NCBI RefSeq assembly: GCF_000282475.1
Contig: NZ_AKJF01000068.1
Span: 1-55,327 of the forward strand
Direction: 5' to 3'
From: Pseudomonas sp. GM78
GTDB lineage: Bacteria; Pseudomonadota; Gammaproteobacteria; Pseudomonadales; Pseudomonadaceae
DNA: 55,327 nucleotides
Under the pieces are notes generated by a model. The model worked only from the letters and a program-made list of their open reading frames with translations. It was not told the origin of the DNA and ran no database searches. Shown piece after piece: positions 1 to 8,207 of this stretch (position 1 is the stretch's first letter; each line of letters begins with the position of its first letter). The position numbers were made by a program, and so were the translations under genes.

Positions 1-249
1 CGGCATAATCGGCGGCCGCCGTGACCCGCGCAATGCGGGCATCGGCCTCGACCTGATCGATGCGTTCCTGCCGAACACTGTGGGCATAGGTGTCCGCCAC
101 GGTGACCAGTGCCTGTTCAAGCATCTGCGGATTGTTATCGACCCATTGCACCGCCACCCCGGCGTTGGCCAGGCACATGACGATACCTCGACCCATGGTG
201 CCCGCGCCGATGACGGCTGCGCGCTGAATATGAACGGTGTCTGGCTCAT
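1..249 (-). CDS. 3-hydroxyacyl-CoA dehydrogenase, N-terminal part, with apparent frameshift
   Basis: The gene runs off the left edge of the window, so only the N-terminal NAD-binding part is visible. The minus strand encodes a Rossmann start AAVIGAGTMGRGIVMCLANA, typical of FadB-type 3-hydroxyacyl-CoA dehydrogenases, which oxidise 3-hydroxyacyl-CoA in beta-oxidation. The best start is ATG at 249, with an AGAG-type ribosome site 8 bases upstream, giving MSQTPF. The Rossmann motif lies in another frame: after TTC, one base appears to be missing before ATT CAG CGC (IQR). The only in-frame alternative is a GTG at 304 with no good ribosome site, which would add an unlikely N-terminal tail. Family and frame are clear over about 70 codons. 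Whether the shift is a real mutation or a sequence error cannot be decided here. Confidence 0.65.
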   Translation of the reverse strand, partial: MSQTPFIFSAQPSSARAPWVEVSSCAWPTPGWRCNGSITIRRCLNRHWSPWRTPMPTVFGRNASIRSRPMPALRGSRRPPIMP

Positions 250-371
250 ACTTTGTTCTCTTGTTGGCGATCCAAAGACAGCCCTCACCATAGTCAGCCG
301 CCACGCCTTTTTGAAATTTATTCCTGTGATGAGCAACATTCAGCGGATGGATGCGCTCCGCCAGACTCCGA

Positions 372-2300
372 TTAGAGGTGTGCCTGGGCCCACCCTCGCA
401 CCTCGGCATACGGATAATCCTCCAAGACCGCAAACCCCGAAATAGTCCGCACCTTGAGCTTGGTAAACAGCGGCATACTGATTCCGCACAGAAACCGCGT
501 CACGCGTTCGGCCGACGGCACCTCCCCAGTGTGCTGTTGATGCCTGTGGATAAAACCGCTGCACAATGCCTCGAAGTTTTTATCCACAAGCGCCGGTAAT
601 GCCGGCGGTTCAGGCAGCCGCGCCACCTGCCCGTGGCAAACCGAGCAATGCCCGCACTGGCGAGGCACATTTTCGTCACCGAAATACTCGGCCAGGCGAT
701 AGCCCAGGCAGCGATCAGTGGCGAATAAATCCAGCATGGCGTGAATCCGCGCAACCTCGGTCTGTTCATGCCGAGTGAAACCGGCGTGCAGCTCTTCACT
801 CAACGCGGCACTGTCCAAACCGCTTTGCAGCAGGCTGTAGACCTCGGTCATCTGCTTGCTTTCCAGCTCGACCCAGCCCTTTTCCTGGAAATAATCCAGC
901 GCCTTGACCACCCGACTGCGCTCGGCCCGGTGCTGTTCATACAGCGCTTCGAAATTCACCGTGGCCCAGGTACGTGCGCGGCTGGACGTCTGGATGATCG
1001 CCGCGACGAAATCCCTGCGCTCGCCCTCGAAGCGGGCCAGCAATACCTCTGGCTCCTGCAGGTATTTGAACCGGTATTCGGCGTAATAGGCGTAACGCGG
1101 AGCGATCAAGCCACGAAGCTCCAACTGAACCAGCAAGGTCTTGAGCGGCAGCTGGCGGATGTTGCTCTGGTCTGCCAGAGGCCCCAGCAGAAACTCCCAT
1201 TGCCCTTCGGGCACGGCGGCCTGCATCTCGTCGAGCACGTAGCGGATACCGTCCCGTTCAGGCGTGTCACCGTAGACGAAGTTTTCCAGCACGTTGAGGC
1301 TGTCGCGATTGGCCAGCACCAGGCAGTCCGATGGCTGCCCATCCCGCCCGGCACGGCCGATTTCCTGGCTGTAGTTTTCGATGGATTTGGGCAGGTCGAA
1401 ATGCACCACGTTGCGGATGTCGCTCTTGTCGATGCCCATGCCGAAAGCGATGGTGGCGACGATGCAATTGGACTGCCCACCCATGAAACGCTTCTGAATG
1501 CCTTCGCGCTGCTCGTGGGGCAAGCCGGCGTGATAAGCCTCGGCCTGGATGCCATTGCGCTGTAGATGCTCAGCTATGTGCTCGGCGGTTTTCTGTAGGG
1601 TGACGTAGACAATGCTCGGCTGGCCGGGCCGCTGGCTCATCCACTCCACCAGGCGTCGGCGCTTGTCCTGGCCGCGAACCGGCTCCACCCACAGATTGAG
1701 GTTCGGCCGATAGAAACCGGTGGTCACCACGTCGCCAGGTTCGATGGCGAATTTCGCCTGCATGTCGGCGATCACTTTCGGAGTCGCGGTGGCGGTCAGC
1801 AATAACGCCTGGGGGATGTTGAACTGGCGCTGATAGTCCGGAAGCTTGAGGTAGTCCGGGCGAAAGTTATGCCCCCATTCCGAAATGCAATGCGCCTCAT
1901 CCACCACCAGCAGCGAGATGGGCACCTGCTGCAGGAAATTTCGAAAACGCTCGTTCTTCAGGCGCTCCACGGAGACCATCAGGATTTTCAGTTCGCCGGA
2001 CCTGGCGCGGGCCATGACATCGCTCGCGTCGTCACGACCCTGGGTCGAATCGATACTGCCCGCGGCAATGCCGTGTCGCTCCAGGAACGCCAACTGATCC
2101 TGCATCAGCGCCAGCAATGGCGAGACCACCAGCGTCAAGTGCGGCAGCAATACCGCCGACAGCTGATAACAAAGGGACTTGCCGGAACCGGTGGGGAAAA
2201 TAGCAGCCGCCGAGCGCCCCGCCAGCACCGCACTGACCACCGCCTCCTGACCGGGCCGAAACTGTGGATAACCGAAAACCTGTTCCAGGGTGTTGTGCAT
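372..2300 (-). CDS. recQ: RecQ-family ATP-dependent DNA helicase
   Basis: This 642-residue superfamily 2 DNA helicase should unwind DNA 3'-5' at the expense of ATP during recombination and fork repair. The Walker A motif GSGKS has its lysine at residue 41, followed by the DEAH box in VVDEAHCISEWGHNFRPDYL, the SAT-like LLTATATP, and motif VI QEIGRAGRDGQ. A zinc-binding subdomain near residue 550 carries the cysteines of TDRCLGY and CGHCSVC. The last 80 residues do not look like a clear HRDC domain, so this may be a RecQ paralogue rather than the main recQ. The ATG at 2300 has GGAG ten bases upstream. It is transcribed divergently from the S8 peptidase gene. Confidence 0.85.
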   Translation of the reverse strand: MHNTLEQVFGYPQFRPGQEAVVSAVLAGRSAAAIFPTGSGKSLCYQLSAVLLPHLTLVVSPLLALMQDQLAFLERHGIAAGSIDSTQGRDDASDVMARARSGELKILMVSVERLKNERFRNFLQQVPISLLVVDEAHCISEWGHNFRPDYLKLPDYQRQFNIPQALLLTATATPKVIADMQAKFAIEPGDVVTTGFYRPNLNLWVEPVRGQDKRRRLVEWMSQRPGQPSIVYVTLQKTAEHIAEHLQRNGIQAEAYHAGLPHEQREGIQKRFMGGQSNCIVATIAFGMGIDKSDIRNVVHFDLPKSIENYSQEIGRAGRDGQPSDCLVLANRDSLNVLENFVYGDTPERDGIRYVLDEMQAAVPEGQWEFLLGPLADQSNIRQLPLKTLLVQLELRGLIAPRYAYYAEYRFKYLQEPEVLLARFEGERRDFVAAIIQTSSRARTWATVNFEALYEQHRAERSRVVKALDYFQEKGWVELESKQMTEVYSLLQSGLDSAALSEELHAGFTRHEQTEVARIHAMLDLFATDRCLGYRLAEYFGDENVPRQCGHCSVCHGQVARLPEPPALPALVDKNFEALCSGFIHRHQQHTGEVPSAERVTRFLCGISMPLFTKLKVRTISGFAVLEDYPYAEVRGWAQAHL

Positions 2301-2485
2301 AAGCTGTCACTCCGTTGACTGCTGCGATGAGCAAAGCCTAGCCGGCGATCGCAGCGAGTCGAGAAAAGGTCGGGGGCAAAAACGATACGGGATGATACAG
2401 CGTTCCATCCACCGATCCTTGGCCACAGGTTGAAACACACGAGGCACTTTGCCAACTGACGCCAAGCTTCCCTCAGCCGGTATGG

Positions 2486-2499
2486 TTGATCTCCATCAA
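2486..2499. promoter_or_regulatory. Perfect Anr/FNR-type box upstream of the S8 peptidase
   Basis: The sequence TTGATCTCCATCAA matches the symmetric Anr/Dnr/FNR consensus TTGAT-N4-ATCAA exactly and extends to GGTTGAT/ATCAACC. It lies in the divergent region between recQ and the peptidase, centred 70 bases before the peptidase ATG, a workable distance for an activator site. No convincing -10 hexamer is visible at the expected spacing. The site is symmetric, so it could also act towards recQ. Confidence 0.55.
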
Positions 2500-2562
2500 C
2501 CTCCGTCAGGTGTTCATCATGCAGAAAGCCTGAGATACGCGGATCTATATCAAGGAACGATC

Positions 2563-3627
2563 ATGTCCCAAACATCCTGTTCACCATTCGCCCTCGTCCT
2601 GGTGTTTCCCGTGCTGTTGAGCGGATGCCTGACCGTCCCGGAACGACCTTCCCCTGACACTGCTGCATTCGAAACGCCGGAGTATCAAGCCCAAAAAGGT
2701 CTGGCGATTGTCAAAGCATCAAGTCTTTATGCCCGCGGCGGAACCGGCCAGGGTGTGGCTGTCGCACTGATCGACTCGGGCCTGAACAGCAGCTTGCCGG
2801 AGTTTCAAGGACGGCTCCGTGATCCGGGTTTTGATTATGTCGAGAATCAGGTCGGCACCATTGACCGGGTCGGACATGGCACCCAGATGGCCGGCATTCT
2901 CGCAGCTAACAAGGATGACCAAGGCATGCACGGCGTCGCGTTCAATGCACAGCTGATTCCCTATCGTTTTGGCGACGACAACGAACCGTTTTTCTTCGAC
3001 AGTGAAATCGCTCAGTCCTGGCAAGCAGGTTTCGACAAGGGCACGCGCATTTTCAACAACTCGTGGGCCAACGCCATTCCAGCGACCGAAATCAACGAGG
3101 CGCGCTACAAGCAGGTCATGCCGCAATCAATGGTTACCGCGCGAAAACTGGTTGAGGACGGTGCTGTATTTGTTTTCCCTACCGGCAATGAGCTGAAACG
3201 AGAACCCTTGGCTGAACCCGGCTTACCTGTCGCCATACCCGAACTGGAAAAAGGCTGGATTGCGGTGGTTGCGTTGAAAAACGACGGTAGCGCCATCAAT
3301 GCCAAATCCAATTATTGTGGCGTGGCGGCAGCTTGGTGCATCGCCGTACCGGGCGGCGACTCCGGTGCAGGGCAAGGCTTGCTAACCACCAGCAAGGATG
3401 GCAAATATACCCAGACGGCAGGCACCTCACCTGCTGCCGCGCTGGTCAGCGGTGCATTGGCGGCATTGCAAAGCCGTTACCCCGAACTCACCGCGCAGCA
3501 AGTACGCGAGCGTCTGCTGTCGACGGCAAACCGGACTGGCATCTATGCCAACAGTGAGGCGTACGGTAGAGGATTAATGGATCTCGATGCGGCATCGCGC
3601 CAGGTGCCAAAGGTTTTGGCCAAGTAA
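2563..3627 (+). CDS. S8 (subtilisin-like) serine peptidase, predicted lipoprotein
   Basis: The 354-residue product is a subtilase. The catalytic triad is visible as Asp71 (VALIDSG), His105 (VGHGTQMAG) and Ser289 (AGTSPAAALVSGAL), with the oxyanion Asn in FPTGNE. The N-terminus is a lipoprotein signal with lipobox LLSGC (Cys22), so the enzyme is probably anchored to a membrane facing the periplasm or exposed on the surface. The chosen ATG has AGGA nine bases upstream and gives a clean signal peptide; an in-frame start at 2449 would bury it. Compared with secreted subtilases it has only a short prodomain-like stretch (residues 23-60). It stands alone in its operon. An Anr-type box 64 bases upstream suggests induction at low oxygen. 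The substrate is unknown. Confidence 0.85.
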   Translation: MSQTSCSPFALVLVFPVLLSGCLTVPERPSPDTAAFETPEYQAQKGLAIVKASSLYARGGTGQGVAVALIDSGLNSSLPEFQGRLRDPGFDYVENQVGTIDRVGHGTQMAGILAANKDDQGMHGVAFNAQLIPYRFGDDNEPFFFDSEIAQSWQAGFDKGTRIFNNSWANAIPATEINEARYKQVMPQSMVTARKLVEDGAVFVFPTGNELKREPLAEPGLPVAIPELEKGWIAVVALKNDGSAINAKSNYCGVAAAWCIAVPGGDSGAGQGLLTTSKDGKYTQTAGTSPAAALVSGALAALQSRYPELTAQQVRERLLSTANRTGIYANSEAYGRGLMDLDAASRQVPKVLAK

Positions 3628-3928
3628 GTCGTATGGGTTGTTCAGCACGCAATAGCGAAACGCCCTACGGTTTATGACACGCCCTCTGTCGAAGTCTGCC
3701 TCGCCGTAGCCAACATCTCTGTAGGCTTTTTTACCAACAGCAGGTCCACAGCAAAAAACTCAAACAACCTGTAGGGCACGTCCTCAAAAACAATAAAAGC
3801 CCTACAAAACCTGTCCATCACAGCCGTCTTGTCGCACGGTAATACGCGCCTCTATAGTTTCCGGCGCAGCTGAAAAAGTGTCTCTGAATGCCGGGCGCAC
3901 TTGCCGATTTCGCACAGGACCCACCTCG
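3628..3928. other. Intergenic stretch with an 8-bp inverted repeat
   Basis: No gene is seen here. TGTAGGGC (3770-3777) and GCCCTACA (3799-3806) could form a hairpin with a 21-base loop, but there is no T-tract after it. A CTATAG hexamer at 3852-3857 is a plausible -10 for the following small gene. The structured leader found upstream of its paralogue at 4624 is absent here. Confidence 0.4.
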
Positions 3929-4219
3929 ATGAACAACGCCGATCCACTGACCGACCGCTATCACCTGCTCAAGTCCAGTAACAGCGAAACCCCAGTGCTG
4001 GTAATCGACACCGAGGCTGACCCCCTGGAAATCCTCGACGCCGCCCGTCAACGCATCCGCGCCGCCAGTGACCTTCTGGAAACCTTGTACTGCCTGTGCT
4101 TCAAACAGGCCGACGCCAGCGACATCCCCAACATCGTCAACGCGCTGTACCTGCTGACCCAGGATGGTAACGACCTGCTCGACATCGCCCGGCAACGCCT
4201 GACGAAACTCACCGACTGA
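3929..4219 (+). CDS. Small helical protein, paralogue of the 4624-4923 product
   Basis: This 96-residue protein of unknown function is rich in amphipathic helix and has no signal peptide or membrane segment. Its central part (VIDTEADPLEILDAARQRI, then ASDLLETL) and C-terminal part (IPNIVNALYLLTQDGNDLL) match the product of 4624-4923 nearly position by position, so the two genes arose by duplication. The layout resembles the small DUF3077/DUF6124-type proteins common in Pseudomonas, but that assignment is tentative. The ATG at 3929 is preceded by AGGA; a longer in-frame start at 3878 is less likely because the paralogue aligns only from here. Function is not known. Confidence 0.7.
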   Translation: MNNADPLTDRYHLLKSSNSETPVLVIDTEADPLEILDAARQRIRAASDLLETLYCLCFKQADASDIPNIVNALYLLTQDGNDLLDIARQRLTKLTD

Positions 4220-4242
4220 AGAACACCAAAATCCCGTGCAAG

Positions 4243-4262
4243 AGCGAGCCTGCTCGCGATGA
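4243..4262. repeat. Single REP unit
   Basis: GAGCGAGCCTGCTCGCGATG is one unpaired copy of the REP core found in paired form at 16741 and 32194. It lies between the two paralogous small genes. Confidence 0.6.
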
Positions 4263-4390
4263 ACGATAACGCGGTGCACTGTGGACAAGTCCGTCAGCAA
4301 TGCCCTATCAAAGCTTCGGCAAGGTCCTACAAAAGAAGATGCCTTGTCTCCTATCGCTGCCGGGAGACTCAAATCTATAGTCCGAACTGT

Positions 4391-4587
4391 CGCTGCCAAA
4401 TCAGCGGCTCGGGTTTGGTCACCTGAAAATGAGAGAAAACTTACGCATGCGCTTGTATGCTGTCGACATCTTTTTGTCGGCACACTTTATGGCGGCTGTG
4501 TTTGGGACGCTTCGGCGTGCCCGGGTTATCTCTCCCTGGTTTGACCAACCTGAACACAGTCCGCCTCCCAATCGCTTGGTCACGATT
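4391..4587 (+). ncRNA. Structured leader RNA, copy B (upstream of small protein gene)
   Basis: The element lies in the 404-base gap before the gene at 4624. Its stems, in order, are H1 CGCTG/CAGCG (4391-4406), H2 with loop TTGGTC (4410-4425), P0 CGACA/TGTCG with a 6-base T-rich loop (4464-4479), a long P1 GGCGGCTGTGTT (4491-4502) closing with 4553-4565, an inner P2 capped by a cTTCGg tetraloop (4504-4522), and P4 AATCG/CGATT (4570-4587). The same order of elements with compensatory base changes occurs at 44997-45190, also just before a small protein gene. TTGGTCA occurs in the loops of H2 and P4, and its complement TGACCAA lies at 4542-4548. I infer a cis-acting leader; a free sRNA is possible. 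Confidence 0.7.
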
Positions 4588-4623
4588 ACGGCGGTTCATC
4601 GGCTACTAAAAGAGAAAATCCCA

Positions 4624-4923
4624 ATGAACAAATGGAACCCGTTCAACAACGAACGCTACCTCCCGCTCCACACCAACCTCACCGACACCATTCCGCTAGT
4701 CATCGACACAGAAGCCAACCCCCAACACATCCTCGAAGCCGCTCTCCAGCGCATTCGGGCTTCCAGCGAGCTCCTGCAAACCCTGCACTGCCAAAGCTTC
4801 CATGACGGCGACGTCGAAGACATCCCGCACATCACCCACGCGCTCTACCTTCTGACACAGGACGGCTGCGACCTGCTCAAAGTCGCTCAGCAACGCATGC
4901 TCAACTGGAAAGCTCCGGTTTAA
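4624..4923 (+). CDS. Small helical protein with structured RNA leader
   Basis: This 99-residue protein of unknown function is a paralogue of the 3929-4219 product; the shared cores are VIDTEANPQHILEAALQRI, SSELLQTLHC and ITHALYLLTQDGCDLL. It is predicted to be soluble and mainly alpha-helical. The N-terminal 25 residues differ from the paralogue. The start is ATG at 4624, after an AGAGAAAATCCCA stretch with a weak purine-rich ribosome site, 37 bases after the last leader hairpin. That spacing would let the leader influence translation. The resemblance to the Pseudomonas DUF3077/DUF6124-type families is in length and helix pattern only. Its job is unknown. Confidence 0.75.
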   Translation: MNKWNPFNNERYLPLHTNLTDTIPLVIDTEANPQHILEAALQRIRASSELLQTLHCQSFHDGDVEDIPHITHALYLLTQDGCDLLKVAQQRMLNWKAPV

Positions 4924-4934
4924 CGTCAGTTGCA

Positions 4935-4965
4935 GATCGCTCCCACGCACTGCGCAGGAGCGATC
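4935..4965. repeat. 9-bp inverted repeat after the small gene
   Basis: GATCGCTCC (4935-4943) pairs perfectly with GGAGCGATC (4957-4965) across a 13-base loop, starting 12 bases after the stop codon of the small protein. There is no T-tract, so a Rho-independent terminator is doubtful. It may be a degenerate REP unit or a transcript-end stabiliser. Confidence 0.45.
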
Positions 4966-5172
4966 AAGAAACAAGATTTGGTTCGATTGAAAACAATGCG
5001 CATCGAAAGCCACCATCGAACATTGGTGATAGCAATGAACAGATTTTTTGATGAGCTAATGGAAAGCGTTCAACAGATGAACGAGATTCTGCGGGATGAA
5101 TGTCGATACGAATTCTTCCCCTCCAGTCCAACGCCCAATAAGATCTGTCCAAGCCCACCCGGACACCCCGCA

Positions 5173-5526
5173 ATGAACCTCGCCCCCAACCTCCCCGACG
5201 ACCCCACCCTCCAACTGCTCATCCAGCTTCTACACGAAGAACTCGGCCTCCCCGAACGCAAAACCATCAGCCTCAACACCTCGATCAACTTCGACCTGAA
5301 CTGCAACGGTGTCGATGCACAACACTTGATCGAAACCCTGGAAGATCACTTCGCCATCGATTTCGTGGATTACGACAGTTATCGCTATTTCCACCCCGAA
5401 GGCTACGATGTATTTCTCAAACGCAAAGCCAAGGGTCGCGGCGTCAAGGAACCATTGACCATCGGCATGCTCTACCGAGCAATCAAAGCTCAACGCTGGG
5501 ACACCCGGGAGCTCGAAGGCCTGTAG
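5173..5526 (+). CDS. DUF1493-family protein
   Basis: The 117-residue product has the DUF1493 layout: an acidic N-terminal helix with EELGLPERKTISLNTSINFD, a central VDAQHLIETLEDHFAIDFVD, and a basic C-terminal part ending LTIGMLYRAIKAQRW. The family resembles small acyl-carrier-like folds, but its function is not known. Reading is open in frame back to 4930, and ATGs at 4996, 5035 and 5080 have no better ribosome sites. I chose 5173 because family similarity begins there; the start remains uncertain. The next gene begins 33 bases downstream and could be co-transcribed. Confidence 0.65.
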   Translation: MNLAPNLPDDPTLQLLIQLLHEELGLPERKTISLNTSINFDLNCNGVDAQHLIETLEDHFAIDFVDYDSYRYFHPEGYDVFLKRKAKGRGVKEPLTIGMLYRAIKAQRWDTRELEGL

Positions 5527-5559
5527 CGCGTCCGCGGCGCATAACAATAAGGAAATTGC

Positions 5560-6426
5560 GTGGACGTATTGATGGGCTTGTTGGCCGCCTTGCTGTGGGG
5601 CGGTACGGATTTTCTGGTGGGTTTGAACGCCCGTGCGGTTGGTGTCAAACGTGCCGTGTATTTCGGTCAGGCACTGGGCTTTACCATCATGAGCCTTCTG
5701 CTGATCGCCTTCCCCGTGTTCATTCTCAGGTCCATGGCCGCGCCGCTTGATGTCTGGTTGATCGGCGTCGCTGCCGCCGTGCTGACCGTGTCTGGTGCGC
5801 TGGCCTTGTCCAAGGCCTTCGCCCTGGGTAAAGCCTCCATTGTGGCGCCGCTGGTGACCTCCTACGGCGTAGTGACCACGTTGTTGTCCTGGGCTGGCGG
5901 TGAGCAGATCAGCCTGCTGCAGTTGCTGTGCATCGCGCTCTGCGTCATAGGCGTGGTCCTCTCCAGCATTCATTCCGACCCAAAGGTGCCACACACCACG
6001 CAGGCGAGCAGCTCCATTGCCTATGCGCTGCTGGCGGCGCTGTTCTACGGCACCAGCTTCTGGTTGCAAGGTCGCTTTGTGTTGCCCGTGCTGGGGCCGG
6101 TGACGATGCTCTGGCTCGCGTACCTTGTCGGACTGATCGTGCTGGTGGGCATCGTGCTTAGGATCGACGACGGCCTGAAATTCCCGCCGCTGAAAAATTG
6201 CCTGACACTAACCGGTGCCAGCCTGATGAACCTCGGCGGGTTTTCATCCTTTGCCTGGGGTGCGGTGGCGGGATCGGTTTCGGTGGTGACGGTGATCAGC
6301 ACGTTGTCAGGCGGGATTGCGGCAATTCTGGGGTATGTGTTTTTCAAGGAGCGCCTAGGCAAGGTGCAGGTGCTGGGGGTTGTACTGGTGTTGGTCGGGG
6401 CGTTTGTCCTGCATCTGAAAACCTGA
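5560..6426 (+). CDS. DMT-family (EamA) membrane transporter
   Basis: This 288-residue inner-membrane protein has about ten hydrophobic segments arranged as two EamA repeats, the layout of drug/metabolite exporters. The first repeat covers residues 1-135 and the second about 145-285. It starts with GTG at 5560, five bases after AAGGA in AATAAGGAAATTGC. The substrate cannot be read from the sequence; members export amino acids, nucleotides or drugs. The gene is convergent with pckA and shares a terminator with it. Confidence 0.8.
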   Translation: MDVLMGLLAALLWGGTDFLVGLNARAVGVKRAVYFGQALGFTIMSLLLIAFPVFILRSMAAPLDVWLIGVAAAVLTVSGALALSKAFALGKASIVAPLVTSYGVVTTLLSWAGGEQISLLQLLCIALCVIGVVLSSIHSDPKVPHTTQASSSIAYALLAALFYGTSFWLQGRFVLPVLGPVTMLWLAYLVGLIVLVGIVLRIDDGLKFPPLKNCLTLTGASLMNLGGFSSFAWGAVAGSVSVVTVISTLSGGIAAILGYVFFKERLGKVQVLGVVLVLVGAFVLHLKT

Positions 6427-6444
6427 AATGCCGTGCACAAAAAA

Positions 6445-6467
6445 GCCGCCCCGAAGGGCGGCTTTTT
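6445..6467. terminator. Bidirectional Rho-independent terminator between the DMT gene and pckA
   Basis: GCCGCCC-CGAA-GGGCGGC (6445-6462) is a perfect 7-bp stem with a 4-base loop. T5 follows on the plus strand and an A-run precedes it, so it works for both convergent genes. Confidence 0.9.
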
Positions 6468-6486
6468 CATGGCTTCAAACCAACAC

Positions 6487-8028
6487 TTACAACTTAGGAC
6501 CCGCAGCCTTGATCGCGTCGCTCACTTCGAACTTCTTGAAGTTCTCGATGAACAGGCCGGCCAGTGCTTTGGCGGCTTCGTCGTAGGCGGCTTTGTCAGC
6601 CCAGGTGTTGCGTGGGTTCAGCAGGCCAGTTTCAACGCCCGGCACGGCCAGTGGCACGTCGAGGTTGATGGTGTCCAAGTGCTCGGTTTCGGTGCCGATC
6701 AGCGCGCCGCTCTGGATCGCAGCGATCACCGCACGGGTGGTCGGGATGTTGAAGCGCTTGCCGACGCCGTAGCCACCGCCGGTCCAGCCGGTGTTGACCA
6801 GGTAGACCTTGGAGCCGAAGCCGCGGATGCGCTTGATCAGCAGCTCTGCGTATTCGCCAGCCGGACGCGGGAAGAACGGTGCGCCGAAGCAGGTGGAGAA
6901 GGTCGACTTGATGCCGCTGCCCGAACCCATTTCAGTCGAACCCACCAGAGCGGTGTAGCCGGACAGGAAGTGGTAGGCCGCTTGTTCTTCGTTGAGGATC
7001 GACACTGGCGGCAGCACGCCGGTCAGGTCGCAGGTCAGGAAGATTACAGCATTCGGCTCGCCACCCAGGTTCTTCTCGGAACGCTTGGCAACGTGCTCCA
7101 GCGGGTACGCGGCGCGGCTGTTCTGGGTCAGGCTGACATCGGCGTAGTCGGCGTGCTTGGCATCGTCGATCACGACGTTTTCCAGGACCGCACCGTGCTT
7201 GATGGCTTTCCAGATAACTGGCTCGTTCTTCTCGGACAGGTCGATGCACTTGGCATAGCAACCGCCTTCGATGTTGAACACCACGCCTTCGCCCCAGCCG
7301 TGTTCGTCGTCACCGATCAGGTAACGGCTTTCGTCGGCGGACAGGGTGGTCTTGCCAGTGCCGGACAGACCGAAGAACAGGGTCACGTCGCCCTCTTCGC
7401 CGATGTTGGCAGCGCAGTGCATTGGCAGTACGTCGGCAGCCGGCAGCAGGAAGTTCTGCACCGAGAACATGGCTTTCTTCATTTCACCGGCGTAACGCAT
7501 GCCGGCGATCAGCACTTTCTTCTGCGCGAAGTTGATGATCACGCAACCGTCGGAGTTGGTGCCGTCACGCTCTGGATCACATTCGAAGTTGGCAACGTTG
7601 AGCACTTGCCACTCTTCACGGCCAGCCGGGTTGTACTGGGCCGGGTTGATAAACAGGCAACGACCGAACAGGTTCTGCCAGGCAGTCTGGGTGGTCATCT
7701 TCACGGCCAGGTAGTGCTCGGAAGCCGCACCTACATGCACGTGGGAAACGAAGTGCTCTTGCGCGTTGTTGAACGCCTCAACGCGGTTCCACAGGGCATC
7801 GAACTTGTCGGCCGGGAACTTGCGGTTGATCGGGCCCCAGGCGATGGCGCCTGTGGTGGTCGGCTCATCAACGATGAAACGATCGACTGGCGAACGGCCG
7901 GTACGGTGACCGGTGCGAACAACCAGTGCGCCGGTATCGGCAAGCTCGCCTTCACCGCGGTTGAGGGCTTCTTTAACCAGATCATCAACACTCAGATCGG
8001 TGTACACGGCGTTATTGGCTTGCGTCAT
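6487..8028 (-). CDS. pckA: Phosphoenolpyruvate carboxykinase (ATP)
   Basis: PckA converts oxaloacetate and ATP to phosphoenolpyruvate, CO2 and ADP, the entry to gluconeogenesis from TCA intermediates. The 513-residue length is normal. The kinase P-loop GLSGTGKTT spans residues 220-228. Other signatures are HRTGRSP near residue 41, [20 protein letters not shown] near 177, and [13 protein letters not shown] near the C-terminus. The ATG at 8028 has GGGGAA seven bases upstream. It is a single-gene unit, closed by the terminator at 6445. Its upstream region holds a plausible extended -10. Confidence 0.97.
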   Translation of the reverse strand: MTQANNAVYTDLSVDDLVKEALNRGEGELADTGALVVRTGHRTGRSPVDRFIVDEPTTTGAIAWGPINRKFPADKFDALWNRVEAFNNAQEHFVSHVHVGAASEHYLAVKMTTQTAWQNLFGRCLFINPAQYNPAGREEWQVLNVANFECDPERDGTNSDGCVIINFAQKKVLIAGMRYAGEMKKAMFSVQNFLLPAADVLPMHCAANIGEEGDVTLFFGLSGTGKTTLSADESRYLIGDDEHGWGEGVVFNIEGGCYAKCIDLSEKNEPVIWKAIKHGAVLENVVIDDAKHADYADVSLTQNSRAAYPLEHVAKRSEKNLGGEPNAVIFLTCDLTGVLPPVSILNEEQAAYHFLSGYTALVGSTEMGSGSGIKSTFSTCFGAPFFPRPAGEYAELLIKRIRGFGSKVYLVNTGWTGGGYGVGKRFNIPTTRAVIAAIQSGALIGTETEHLDTINLDVPLAVPGVETGLLNPRNTWADKAAYDEAAKALAGLFIENFKKFEVSDAIKAAGPKL

Positions 8029-8114
8029 GAGGTTCCCCGTCGGCCAGTGGCCGAGTGCTCCAAACGTTTTGTAGTAGAAAGTCGTGCACTACTACCGCGA
8101 AAAAAGTGGGCCGG

Positions 8115-8122
8115 ATTATGCC
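8115..8122 (-). promoter_or_regulatory. Candidate extended -10 of pckA
   Basis: On the minus strand this reads TGGCATAAT (one further T at 8123), an extended -10 (TGN plus CATAAT, five of six bases) 87 bases before the pckA ATG. No clear -35 is seen, which is tolerated with an extended -10. The untranslated leader that follows contains a small GTAGT/ACTAC inverted repeat. Confidence 0.35.
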
Positions 8123-8207
8123 AGAAAAGCCCAAAAAGAGTAGGGCCCTCCCGTCGTAACGGCGCTATTGCGGTACTTTCCAGTGAATTTACCTGCGCTG
8201 AACCGTT

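Noticed and set aside
2449-2562. N-terminal extension of the S8 peptidase
   Set aside because: It lacks a ribosome site, overlaps the Anr box, and would hide the lipoprotein signal peptide.
4935-4965. 9-bp hairpin as a Rho-independent terminator
   Set aside because: The sequence after the stem is purine-rich on the plus strand; listed only as an inverted repeat.
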